A stretch of 64,000 nucleotides of DNA from NCBI GenBank assembly GCA_016765135.1, contig JAESQN010000020.1:25399-89398 (forward strand). Direction: 5' to 3'. Positions within the stretch are counted from its first letter, which is position 1. Each line of letters begins with the position of its first letter. The notes below the pieces were generated by a model that made no database searches, was not told where the DNA came from, and saw nothing but the letters and a program-made list of their open reading frames with translations. The position numbers were made by a program, and so were the translations under genes. Origin of the DNA: Robiginitomaculum sp. (GTDB lineage Bacteria; Pseudomonadota; Alphaproteobacteria; Caulobacterales; Maricaulaceae). This document shows, piece by piece, positions 16,969 through 25,661 of the stretch.

Positions 16969-18579
16969 ATGGCAAAAGACTTATATGACTGGGACCCAGA
17001 AGACGAGGCCCAATGGAACGCAACCGGCAAGAAGATTGCCACGCGTAATTTATGGATTTCAATTCCGGCACTTTTGTGCGGCTTTGCAGTCTGGCTGTAT
17101 TGGGGCATTATCACGGTACAGATGATCAATCTGGGTTATCCGTTTGAAAAATCCCAATTGTTCACTTTAGCGGCGATCGCCGGGCTGACAGGTGCAACCC
17201 TTCGCATTCCCTCGACCTTTTTTATTCGACTCGCGGGTGGCCGAAACACAATTTTCCTGACCACGGCTTTGTTAATCATTCCGGCGCTCGGCACCGGGTT
17301 TTTATTACAAAATCCTGATACGCCTCTCTGGCAGTTTCAGTTAATGGCGCTTTTATCCGGTATTGGCGGCGGTAACTTCTCGGCCTCTATGTCCAATATC
17401 AGTTTCTTTTATCCCAAAAAAGTTCAAGGATATTCTTTGGGTATGAATGCGGGTTTAGGTAATTTTGGTGTCACCACCATGCAAATCCTCATCCCGCTTG
17501 TGATGACTGTTGGCATGTTCGGCGGCACGGCTCTGACCTTGAAAGCCACATCCGGTACTTTGATCGGTAAAATCCCGGCGGGCACAGATACTTATCTGCA
17601 CAATGCCGGGTTTATCTGGGCCGCGATTTTAATCCCCATCGTGATAGCGGTCTGGATTGGTATGAATAATATCAAGGCGGCCCATGTTTCGCCCAATATC
17701 AAATCGCCCTTTGGTGCCTTTGCCAAAATTCTGGGCATGTTGGCCATTGGTTTTGTCACCGCAACATTTGGTCTGTGGTTGATGTTACCATCGGATGTGG
17801 GCGGCTCTGGTATCATGCTGTCCAAATGGATTGTCCTGCCCATAGTTGTCATTTTGACAGTTTTTGCGCTACGGATGATCCCCGGCACCATCGGCCAAAG
17901 CCTGAAGCACCAGTACAAGATTTTCAATAACAAGCACACATGGGCCATGACCATTATCTATACCATGACCTTTGGTTCTTTCATTGGTTATGCGGTGGCT
18001 TTCGGACTGGCGATCAAAGTGATTTTCGGTTTCCAGCATATCATGGGCGCTGACGGTATTATTGATCACAGTCTGGCAAACCCGGACGGGCCATCGGCTC
18101 TGATGTGGGCATGGACGGGGCCGTTTATTGGCGCGCTGATCCGGCCGCTTGGCGGTATGGTTGCCGATAAAATTGGCGGTGCCAAAGTTACGCAAATCAT
18201 ATCCTTTATCATGGTGGCTTCTGCTCTTGGCGTAGCTTATTTCATGAAGCAGGCTTATGTCTCACCGACACCCCAGGACTATTTTCTACCGTTCCTGATC
18301 TTGTTCTGGATACTGTTTGCCGCTACCGGCATTGGTAATGGCTCGACCTTTAAGACCATCGCGGTGGTGTTTGACAAAGAGCAAGCCGGGCCTGTGCTTG
18401 GCTGGACTGCGGCGATTGGTGCTTACGGCGCTTTCATCATCCCCAAGGTGTTCGGCGAGCAGATCAAAGCCACAACACCGGAATACGCACTGTACGGGTT
18501 CGCGGCATTTTATGTGTTGTGCATCATTATTAACTGGTGGTTTTATTTGCGGCCAAACGCATATGTGAAAAACCCTTAA
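16969..18579 (+). CDS. narK2: Nitrate/nitrite antiporter of the NarK2 type (MFS, NNP family)
   Basis: The 536-residue protein has 12 helices and the family motifs GNFSASMSNISFFYPKKVQG, followed by LGMNAGLGNFGVTTMQ. The second nitrate-signature region is FKTIAVVFDKEQAGPVLGWT with AAIGAYGAFIIPKVFG. It resembles NarK2/NarU proteins that exchange cytoplasmic nitrite for nitrate, supplying the inward-facing NarG site. GGGAGAG precedes the ATG. In Paracoccus-type bacteria NarK1 and NarK2 are fused; here they are separate genes with separate promoters. It is probably the first gene of the narGHJI operon. Confidence 0.92.
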   Translation: MAKDLYDWDPEDEAQWNATGKKIATRNLWISIPALLCGFAVWLYWGIITVQMINLGYPFEKSQLFTLAAIAGLTGATLRIPSTFFIRLAGGRNTIFLTTALLIIPALGTGFLLQNPDTPLWQFQLMALLSGIGGGNFSASMSNISFFYPKKVQGYSLGMNAGLGNFGVTTMQILIPLVMTVGMFGGTALTLKATSGTLIGKIPAGTDTYLHNAGFIWAAILIPIVIAVWIGMNNIKAAHVSPNIKSPFGAFAKILGMLAIGFVTATFGLWLMLPSDVGGSGIMLSKWIVLPIVVILTVFALRMIPGTIGQSLKHQYKIFNNKHTWAMTIIYTMTFGSFIGYAVAFGLAIKVIFGFQHIMGADGIIDHSLANPDGPSALMWAWTGPFIGALIRPLGGMVADKIGGAKVTQIISFIMVASALGVAYFMKQAYVSPTPQDYFLPFLILFWILFAATGIGNGSTFKTIAVVFDKEQAGPVLGWTAAIGAYGAFIIPKVFGEQIKATTPEYALYGFAAFYVLCIIINWWFYLRPNAYVKNP

Positions 18580-18591
18580 ACCGTAAACCAA

Positions 18592-18619
18592 GCCCACCCC
18601 TGTTTTGGCAGGGGTAGGC
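18592..18619 (+). other. Stem-loop in the narK2-narG intergenic region
   Basis: ACCCCTG and CAGGGGT form a 7-bp stem around a TTTTGG loop, extended by GCC/GGC after one mismatch. There is no T-run, so it is more likely an RNA-stabilising or processing hairpin, or a partial attenuator, than a full terminator. Only 68 bp separate narK2 and narG. Confidence 0.6.
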
Positions 18620-18647
18620 AGACACTAATTATTTTCAGGAGACCAAG

Positions 18648-21600
18648 ATGGGTCATTTTATCGACAGACTGACATATTTTTCCAAGATCGACGGCAAATT
18701 TGCGGGTGGTCACGGGATCACGACACGCGAACACCGTGGCTGGGAGCGAGCTTATCGGGACCGTTGGGCCCATGATAAAATTGTGCGTTCGACCCACGGG
18801 GTTAACTGCACCGGTTCATGTTCATGGAAAATTTATGTCAAAAACGGACTTGTCACCTGGGAAACCCAGCAGACGGATTACCCGCGCACCCGCCCCGACA
18901 TGCCAAATCATGAACCGCGTGGTTGCTCTCGCGGGGCAAGTTATTCGTGGTATTTATACTCCGCCGCCCGGCTGAAATTCCCGCTGGTGCGCTCACGGCT
19001 TTTGAAAACTTACCGGGCTGCCAAGCAGACACATCCCGACCCTGTCGATGCCTGGGCCAGTATTATGGACGACCCCATAAAGGTCAATGATTACAAGAAA
19101 ATGCGCGGGCTTGGCGGGTTTGTGCGCGGTGAATGGGACGAAATGAACGAGATCATTGCGGCGGCCAATATTTATACGGTCAAAACCTACGGCCCCGACC
19201 GGGTTGTTGGTTTCTCGCCAATCCCCGCTATGTCTATGGTGTCCTATGCGGCGGGCACACGGTATCTATCCTTGATGGGCGGAACATCTCTTAGCTTCTA
19301 CGATTGGTATTGCGACCTCCCCCCCGCTTCTCCCCAGGTTTGGGGGGAGCAGACGGACGTGCCGGAGTCTGCGGATTGGTTTAACTCGGGCTATATTATA
19401 GCCTGGGGTTCAAACGTGCCGCAGACTCGCACGCCCGATGCGCATTTTTTCACCGAAGTTCGCTATAAAGGCACCAAAACCGTAAGCGTCACACCGGATT
19501 ATTCCGAGGTCGCCAAGCTGACCGACATCTGGCTCAACCCGCGCCAAGGCACCGACGCGGCTATGGCTATGGCCATGGGCCATGTGGTGTTCAAGGAATT
19601 CCATCTGGAGAAAAAATCCGAATATTTCGAAGATTATATCCGCAGCTATTCCGATATGCCCATGTTGGTGATGATGGAAAAAGAAGACGGATATTACAAG
19701 CCGGGCCGCACTTTGCGCGCTTCCGATTTTACCGGGAATTTGAAAATTAAAACGAGCGACAATCCCGACTGGTGTCCAACCGTTTACGACGAAACCTCCA
19801 AATCCGTAGTTTCGCCCAACGGCACGGTCGGTTCGCGCTGGGGCAATAAAGGTAACTGGAATTTGGAAGCCAAAGACCGGGCCACTGGCAAAGACATCTG
19901 GGCGCAACTTTCCTGCATTGATGAGCGCGACGAAGTTCTGGGCGTGGCTTTCCCCTATTTTGCCAACCAGCCCCATGACCAAAAACTGTTCAACCATACT
20001 GACCACGAAGACATTCAGGTGCGTAATGTACCTGTGCGCAAGGTTACACTGAAGGGCAAAAAGACCGCCTATGTGGCCACCGTCTATGATTTGATGGCAG
20101 CCAATTACGCCATTGATAGAGGCCTCGGCGGCGATAATGTTGCCAGCTCATACGATAATAATGTGCCTTACACCCCCGCCTGGCAAGAAGCCATTACCGG
20201 GGTTGATCGGGCCAAAGTCATTCAGGTGGCGAGAGAGTTCGCCGAAAACGCTGACAAAACTCGTGGCCGCTCCATGGTGATTTTGGGCGCGGCGATTAAC
20301 CACTGGTATCATATGGATATGATCTACCGAGGTATTATCAATTTACTGATGATGTGCGGCTGTATCGGGAAATCCGGCGGTGGTTGGGCCCATTATGTCG
20401 GGCAAGAAAAACTTAGACCGCAGACAGGCTGGATACCGCTGGCCTTTGCAACCGATTGGGCGCGCCCACCGCGCCAGATGAATTCCACCTCGTATTTTTA
20501 CAATCACTCAAGCCAATGGCGTTATGAAAAACTCGGTGTTGATGAAATCCTCTCCCCCCTCGCCGATAAAGAAAAATGGGCGGATTATTCGTTAATTGAT
20601 TGCAATGTCCGCTCCGAACGTATGGGCTGGCTCCCCTCCTCGCCCCAGTTCAAAGACAACCCGCTCGGTTTTAAGGCCAAAGCTGGCGACAAGGATATCA
20701 AGCAATATGTGGTTGACCGGATTAAGTCCGGCGACTTGGAATTTGCTTGCGAAGATCCGGACCACGCAAATAACTATCCGCGCAATATGTTTGTCTGGCG
20801 CTCCAATATTTTGGGCAGTTCTGGCAAGGGCCATGAATATATCCTCAAACATTTACTCGGCGCATCCAACTCCCTCATGAGCGAAGATATTGGCGAAACT
20901 GGTGGGGCTAAACCATCCGAAGTCAAATGGCACGACGAAGCAGTTGAAGGCAAATTAGATCTGGTCATCACTCTTGATTTTCGCATGTCAACCACGGCGG
21001 TTTATTCGGACATCGTCCTGCCCGCCGCCACATGGTACGAGAAAAACGACCTCAACACCTCCGACATGCACCCGTTCATTCATCCGCTTTCAAGAGCCGT
21101 TGACCCGGCTTGGGAGAGCCGTTCGGATTGGGATATTTTCAAAGGGCTTTCCAAGAAATTCTCAGAACTTTGCGACGGGCATTTGGGCGTTGAAGACGAT
21201 TTGGTCAGCGTCCCGATCTTGCACGATACGCCCGGCGAAATTGGTCAGGCGTTCGGCGTCAAGGACTGGAAAAAAGGCGAGTGCGAACCCATACCCGGCA
21301 AGACCATGCCAAACCTTGTGCCCGTGAAACGCGATTATCCAAACCTGCACAAAATGTTCACCTCTGTCGGGCCACTGCTTGAAAAACTCGGCAATGGCGG
21401 CAAGGGTATTGGCTGGAAAACCGGCGACGAAATTGATCTGCTGCGCGGGCTTAACAAAGTGGTGCGCGAAGAAGGTATCTCCAAGGGCCAGCCGAAACTG
21501 GAAACCGCCATTGATGCGTGCGAGGTCATTCTCAGCCTTGCCCCCGAGACCAATGGTCAAGTCGCGGTCAAGGCCTGGAAGGCTTTGGGCGAGTTTACCG

Positions 21601-22427
21601 GGCGCGAACATACCCATTTGGCTCTGCCCAAACAGGACGAGAAGATTCGCTTCCGGGACGTGCAGGCACAACCGCGTAAAATTATCTCCTCACCAACATG
21701 GTCAGGGCTTGAGGACGAACATGTCAGCTATAATGCCGGCTATACCAATGTCCATGAGCTAATCCCGTGGCGCACCTTGACGGGCCGCCAGCAATTTTAT
21801 CAAGACCATGAATGGATGCGCGATTTTGGTGAGACATTATGCGTTTACAAACCGCCGATCTCGACCCGCACCATCAATGACGCGATTAAGACACGCGGTG
21901 ACAGCACCAAGCAAATTGCGCTGAACTGGATCACCCCGCACCAAAAATGGGGCATTCATTCGACCTATTCCGATAACCTCTTGATGTTGACCATGAACAG
22001 GGGCGGGCCAATCATTTGGATATCAGAAATCGACGCCGCCAAAATCGACGTGGTCGATAATGACTGGATCGAGGTCTATAATGTCAACGGCGCTATCTCG
22101 GCCCGCGCCGTGGTGTCCCAGCGTGTGCCAGAAGGCATGAGCATGATGTATCACGCCCAGGAAAAAACCATGAATACACCGGGCAATGAAGTCACTGGCA
22201 AGCGCGGCGGCATTCATAATTCCGTCACCAAAGCCGTGGTCAAGCCGACCCATATGATCGGCGGCTATGCGCAATTATCATGGGGCTTTAACTATTACGG
22301 CACGGTTGGTTCCAACCGCGACGAATTTGTCATTGTCCGCAAGGTGAAGAAACTCGACTGGATGGAAGAGCCTTACGAAGAAGGCCAACCTATCAATATT
22401 GATCTTAAGCAAGGAGGTGCAGAATGA
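18648..22427 (+). CDS. narG: Respiratory nitrate reductase alpha subunit (molybdopterin)
   Basis: This is the catalytic subunit of membrane-bound nitrate reductase, which reduces nitrate to nitrite on the cytoplasmic face using quinol electrons. The 1259 residues match the family. The N-terminal FS0 ligands are His50, Cys54, Cys58 and Cys93 (H-x3-C-x3-C-x34-C). The molybdenum-ligand aspartate is Asp223 in SFYDWYCDLPPASP, equivalent to Asp222 in E. coli NarG. There is no Tat signal, as expected for a NarG facing inward. GGAG precedes the ATG. The stop overlaps narH (ATGA). Confidence 0.98.
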   Translation: MGHFIDRLTYFSKIDGKFAGGHGITTREHRGWERAYRDRWAHDKIVRSTHGVNCTGSCSWKIYVKNGLVTWETQQTDYPRTRPDMPNHEPRGCSRGASYSWYLYSAARLKFPLVRSRLLKTYRAAKQTHPDPVDAWASIMDDPIKVNDYKKMRGLGGFVRGEWDEMNEIIAAANIYTVKTYGPDRVVGFSPIPAMSMVSYAAGTRYLSLMGGTSLSFYDWYCDLPPASPQVWGEQTDVPESADWFNSGYIIAWGSNVPQTRTPDAHFFTEVRYKGTKTVSVTPDYSEVAKLTDIWLNPRQGTDAAMAMAMGHVVFKEFHLEKKSEYFEDYIRSYSDMPMLVMMEKEDGYYKPGRTLRASDFTGNLKIKTSDNPDWCPTVYDETSKSVVSPNGTVGSRWGNKGNWNLEAKDRATGKDIWAQLSCIDERDEVLGVAFPYFANQPHDQKLFNHTDHEDIQVRNVPVRKVTLKGKKTAYVATVYDLMAANYAIDRGLGGDNVASSYDNNVPYTPAWQEAITGVDRAKVIQVAREFAENADKTRGRSMVILGAAINHWYHMDMIYRGIINLLMMCGCIGKSGGGWAHYVGQEKLRPQTGWIPLAFATDWARPPRQMNSTSYFYNHSSQWRYEKLGVDEILSPLADKEKWADYSLIDCNVRSERMGWLPSSPQFKDNPLGFKAKAGDKDIKQYVVDRIKSGDLEFACEDPDHANNYPRNMFVWRSNILGSSGKGHEYILKHLLGASNSLMSEDIGETGGAKPSEVKWHDEAVEGKLDLVITLDFRMSTTAVYSDIVLPAATWYEKNDLNTSDMHPFIHPLSRAVDPAWESRSDWDIFKGLSKKFSELCDGHLGVEDDLVSVPILHDTPGEIGQAFGVKDWKKGECEPIPGKTMPNLVPVKRDYPNLHKMFTSVGPLLEKLGNGGKGIGWKTGDEIDLLRGLNKVVREEGISKGQPKLETAIDACEVILSLAPETNGQVAVKAWKALGEFTGREHTHLALPKQDEKIRFRDVQAQPRKIISSPTWSGLEDEHVSYNAGYTNVHELIPWRTLTGRQQFYQDHEWMRDFGETLCVYKPPISTRTINDAIKTRGDSTKQIALNWITPHQKWGIHSTYSDNLLMLTMNRGGPIIWISEIDAAKIDVVDNDWIEVYNVNGAISARAVVSQRVPEGMSMMYHAQEKTMNTPGNEVTGKRGGIHNSVTKAVVKPTHMIGGYAQLSWGFNYYGTVGSNRDEFVIVRKVKKLDWMEEPYEEGQPINIDLKQGGAE

Positions 22428-24052
22428 CTATACGTGCGCAAATAGGTATGGTGCTGAACCTGGATAAATGTATCGGGTGCCACACATGTTCAATCACTTG
22501 CAAAAACGTATGGACGTCCAGAGGCGGCGTGGAATATGCATGGTTTAACAATGTCGAGACCAAGCCGGGCCTTGGTTATCCGCGCAATTGGGAAGACCAG
22601 GAAGAATGGAAAGGCGGCTGGGAGCGGACGAAATCCGGCAAGCTAAAACCCAAGGCTGGCGGCAAAGTCGGGCTGTTGACGCAAATTTTTGCCAATCCTA
22701 ACCTACCGGAAATTGACGATTATTACGACCCATATACTTACGAATATGACCGCCTGAAATCCGCACCCGAAAGCAAAACCGTACCCACGGCCCGGATGAA
22801 ATCCGTCATTACCGGCAAGACTATGGATAAGCCCGATTGGGGTGTTAACTGGGAAGAACTGCTGGGCGGCGAATTTGAAAAGCGTCGCAGTGATTATAAT
22901 TTCAAAGGCATTCAGGAGAAAATGTACGGCGAATTTGAAAATACATTTATGATGTATCTGCCGCGCCTGTGCGAGCATTGCCTCAACCCGTCTTGCGTGG
23001 CCTCCTGCCCGTCCGGCGCGATTTACAAACGCGAAGAAGACGGGATTGTCCTGATCGACCAAGACAAATGCCGGGGCTGGCGCATGTGTGTTTCGGGTTG
23101 CCCCTACAAGAAAATTTATTTCAACTGGCAGTCCGGAAAATCGGAAAAATGTACGTTCTGTTATCCGCGCATCGAGGCGGGCGAACCGACCGTTTGTTCC
23201 GAAACCTGTGTCGGACGCATCCGTTATCTGGGCGTGCTGCTCTATGATAGCGAACAGATTAAAGAAGCTGCATCTGTGCCGGACGAGAAAGATCTTTACC
23301 AAGCCCAGTGCGATTTATTTCTTGACCCCAACGACCCGGACGTCATCGCTCGCGCCAAGGCTGACGGTATTCCTGAAAGCTGGCTAAAGGCGGCGAAAGC
23401 ATCCCCCGTCTATAAAATGGCTATGGATTGGAAGATCGCATTTCCTTTGCATCCCGAGTACAGAACCCTGCCAATGGTCTGGTATGTACCGCCCCTGTCA
23501 CCAATTCAATCTGTCCATGAAAACGGCCTGATGGAAAGCAAAGAAGGTACAAATGGTATGATCCCTGACGTGGAGAGCTTACGCATCCCCGTTAAATATC
23601 TGGCCAATCTACTCACCGCCGGGGACGAAGCGCCCGTGACCAATGCCCTTGAACGCATGCTGACCATGCGGGCCTATATGCGCAGCAAAACGGTGGACGG
23701 TGTGACCAATCTTGATATACTTGAAAAAGTCGGCATGACCGAATTTGAGATGGACGACATGTACCAAATGATGGCCATTGCCAATTATGAAGACCGGTTC
23801 GTCATCCCGACCAGTCATAAGGAATATGCCGGAGACGGGCCGTTCGACCAAGAAATCGCTTTCGCAACCCGATCCGAATGCGGCTTTAGTTTCGGCAATG
23901 GCTGTCACGGAGGGGAAGAACCTAAACGCTCTAATCTGTTCGGCACCCAGAGCCACGCCAACACTATGGACGGTGCATTTCGCGGCGGCAAAACACCGGG
24001 CGACGGCGGCGTAAAAACCCTAAGTAAAGAAAATATGGGAGATAAACCATGA
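22424..24052 (+). CDS. narH: Respiratory nitrate reductase beta subunit (Fe-S)
   Basis: The subunit carries electrons from the NarI haems to NarG through four Fe-S clusters. Visible cysteine groups are CIGCHTCSITCKNVW near residue 18, CEHCLNPSCVASCP near 185, CRGWRMCVSGCP near 215, and CTFCYPRIEAGEPTVCSETC near 245. The tryptophan in CRGWRMC replaces a cysteine and marks the [3Fe-4S] site, as in other NarH proteins. The 542 residues are slightly longer than E. coli NarH. Start and stop both overlap neighbours by 4 bp, showing tight translational coupling with narG and narJ. Confidence 0.98.
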   Translation: MTIRAQIGMVLNLDKCIGCHTCSITCKNVWTSRGGVEYAWFNNVETKPGLGYPRNWEDQEEWKGGWERTKSGKLKPKAGGKVGLLTQIFANPNLPEIDDYYDPYTYEYDRLKSAPESKTVPTARMKSVITGKTMDKPDWGVNWEELLGGEFEKRRSDYNFKGIQEKMYGEFENTFMMYLPRLCEHCLNPSCVASCPSGAIYKREEDGIVLIDQDKCRGWRMCVSGCPYKKIYFNWQSGKSEKCTFCYPRIEAGEPTVCSETCVGRIRYLGVLLYDSEQIKEAASVPDEKDLYQAQCDLFLDPNDPDVIARAKADGIPESWLKAAKASPVYKMAMDWKIAFPLHPEYRTLPMVWYVPPLSPIQSVHENGLMESKEGTNGMIPDVESLRIPVKYLANLLTAGDEAPVTNALERMLTMRAYMRSKTVDGVTNLDILEKVGMTEFEMDDMYQMMAIANYEDRFVIPTSHKEYAGDGPFDQEIAFATRSECGFSFGNGCHGGEEPKRSNLFGTQSHANTMDGAFRGGKTPGDGGVKTLSKENMGDKP

Positions 24053-24738
24053 GAAGCTTACGCGTATTATCAAGGCTGTTGGTTTATCCGAGCGCCGAAG
24101 TTCTCGGACAAATGGATGCGTTGAAAGACGTGTTGCGCGAGGATGGATTTTTGAAGGCTGGCACCTTGAAAAAGCTCACCGCTTTTATGGACGAATATGC
24201 AGGCACAGACCTCATGGACGCCCAGGAGACCTATGTAGAATTGTTCGATAGGGGCCGGGCGCATTGCTTGCATTTGTTCGAACATGTGCACGGCGAATCG
24301 CGGTTTCGCGGCCAGGCCATGATCGACCTTTCCGACCGCTACGCCGAAAAAGGTCTGGTGATCGGGGTCGGTGAATTGCCGGATTATCTGCCGGTGTTTC
24401 TGGAATTTATTTCCATTTGCGAGCCGGATGAGGGGCTTGAAACATTGGCCCAGGCCGCCCCCGTTATCGCTACCATTGGCGAAAAACTTAAACGGCAAAA
24501 AAGCGGTTACGCTAACGTGTTTAAGGCGATCACCGAATTGTCCGGCGCGAAATTAAAGGAGGCCGACATCAAGAAAGCCGCCGATGCAGCCCTGCCCAAT
24601 ATCAAAACATTGGACGAGCTGGACGAAGAGTGGAAAGAGCCGGAAGCGTTTGGCGACGATTGCAATACCGCATGCAGTCCATCAAGCGCCATGCCGCTTG
24701 AGCCTGCAAGTCAGCATGCCAATCAAGGAGTAAACTGA
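24049..24738 (+). CDS. narJ: Nitrate reductase assembly chaperone (delta subunit)
   Basis: The 229-residue soluble helical chaperone is needed to load the molybdenum cofactor into NarGH before membrane attachment; it is not part of the final enzyme. Family features include LSRLLVYPSAEVLGQ at the start, YVELFDRGRAHCLHLFEHVH, then GESRFRGQAMIDL, and LPDYLPVFLEFIS. The C-terminus is an acidic, low-complexity tail. It lies between narH and narI in the standard order, with overlaps at both ends. Confidence 0.97.
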   Translation: MRSLRVLSRLLVYPSAEVLGQMDALKDVLREDGFLKAGTLKKLTAFMDEYAGTDLMDAQETYVELFDRGRAHCLHLFEHVHGESRFRGQAMIDLSDRYAEKGLVIGVGELPDYLPVFLEFISICEPDEGLETLAQAAPVIATIGEKLKRQKSGYANVFKAITELSGAKLKEADIKKAADAALPNIKTLDELDEEWKEPEAFGDDCNTACSPSSAMPLEPASQHANQGVN

Positions 24739-25418
24739 TGAACGAGTTTCTTAACACATTTTTCTTTGGCATATTCCCCTACCTTGCCATTGGCACTATG
24801 ATTATCGGCAGCATCTTGCGTTATGACCGCGACCCCTATTCATGGAAGGCCGATTCGAGCCAACTCATGAGCCGCAAAGGTCTCAGGCTGGGTAGCAATC
24901 TGTTTCATGTGGGGATTATCTTTCTGTTCTTTGGCCATCTGGTGGGTCTTTTAACGCCCCACTGGGCTTACGCACCATTTATGACATCCGGGCAAAAACA
25001 GCTTCTGGCCATGGTCGCGGGCGGAATTTTCGGCAGCATAATGCTCGTCGGCTTGCTTATATTGATTGTGCGCCGTTTCGGCAATGCGCGGGTTAGTGCC
25101 ACGTCCAGCTTTTGGGACAAGGCGATTTTGATCCTGTTGTTAGCGCAGCTTATTTTGGGGCTTCTCACCATACCCCAATCAGCCAAACATATGGACGGTT
25201 CATCCATGATCGAACTGGCCGCATGGGCGCAAAAAATCGTCACCTTTAGAGGCGGCGCGGCAGAGCATATCATAGGCCAAAACATCATTTTCAAACTGCA
25301 CATAGTTCTGGGCCTGACACTTTTCCTGATCCTGCCCTTCACAAGGCTGGTGCATATATTCAGCGCCCCGATTAAATATTTGTTCCGCACAGGTTATCAG
25401 ATTGTACGTAAGCGGTAG
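24738..25418 (+). CDS. narI: Respiratory nitrate reductase gamma subunit (cytochrome b)
   Basis: This membrane anchor oxidises quinol and holds two b-type haems. The 226 residues have five helices. The four haem-ligand histidines are at 57, 67, 188 and 206, corresponding to E. coli 56, 66, 187 and 205. The ATG shares one base with the narJ stop. It is the last gene of the narK2-narGHJI operon, followed by a REP-like repeat. No nitrite reductase gene follows in the window. Confidence 0.98.
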   Translation: MNEFLNTFFFGIFPYLAIGTMIIGSILRYDRDPYSWKADSSQLMSRKGLRLGSNLFHVGIIFLFFGHLVGLLTPHWAYAPFMTSGQKQLLAMVAGGIFGSIMLVGLLILIVRRFGNARVSATSSFWDKAILILLLAQLILGLLTIPQSAKHMDGSSMIELAAWAQKIVTFRGGAAEHIIGQNIIFKLHIVLGLTLFLILPFTRLVHIFSAPIKYLFRTGYQIVRKR

Positions 25419-25438
25419 AGTATCGGACTTTTAGTATT

Positions 25439-25531
25439 CCTGTAGGGTGGATTAGCGCCTCTTGCGCGTAATCCACCTTGCGGTGTGTGCCAACGGTGGA
25501 TTACGCCAAGAGGGCTAATCCACCCTACAGG
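25439..25531. repeat. REP-like inverted pair (GTAGGGTGGATTAG family)
   Basis: Perfect 17-bp outer arms (25439-25455 and 25515-25531) have the same sequence as the copy at 16653-16746, with an inner GTAATCCACC/GGTGGATTAC pair. It sits just downstream of narI and may stabilise or end the nar transcript. Confidence 0.85.
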
Positions 25532-25584
25532 TTTTCAGATTTTTTCAAGGTGCGACACTCTGTCCAGCCAAAAGCATAACCCCT

Positions 25585-25598
25585 TTGACATGGGTCAA
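25585..25598 (+). promoter_or_regulatory. FNR/DNR-type box upstream of the outer-membrane barrel gene
   Basis: TTGACATGGGTCAA differs from the narK boxes at two positions. A -10-like TATATT lies at 25620-25625, centred 31 bp from the box centre, again consistent with class II activation. This places the downstream gene in the same regulon. Confidence 0.8.
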
Positions 25599-25661
25599 AT
25601 TTTCTCTCCTGCATAAGTGTATATTGGATACATCAAACATATATGCACAAAGGAAAAAACC

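Noticed and set aside
16790..17071. Minus-strand frame across the narK2 promoter
   Set aside because: It spans a terminator, an FNR box and the narK2 start, and its translation resembles no protein.
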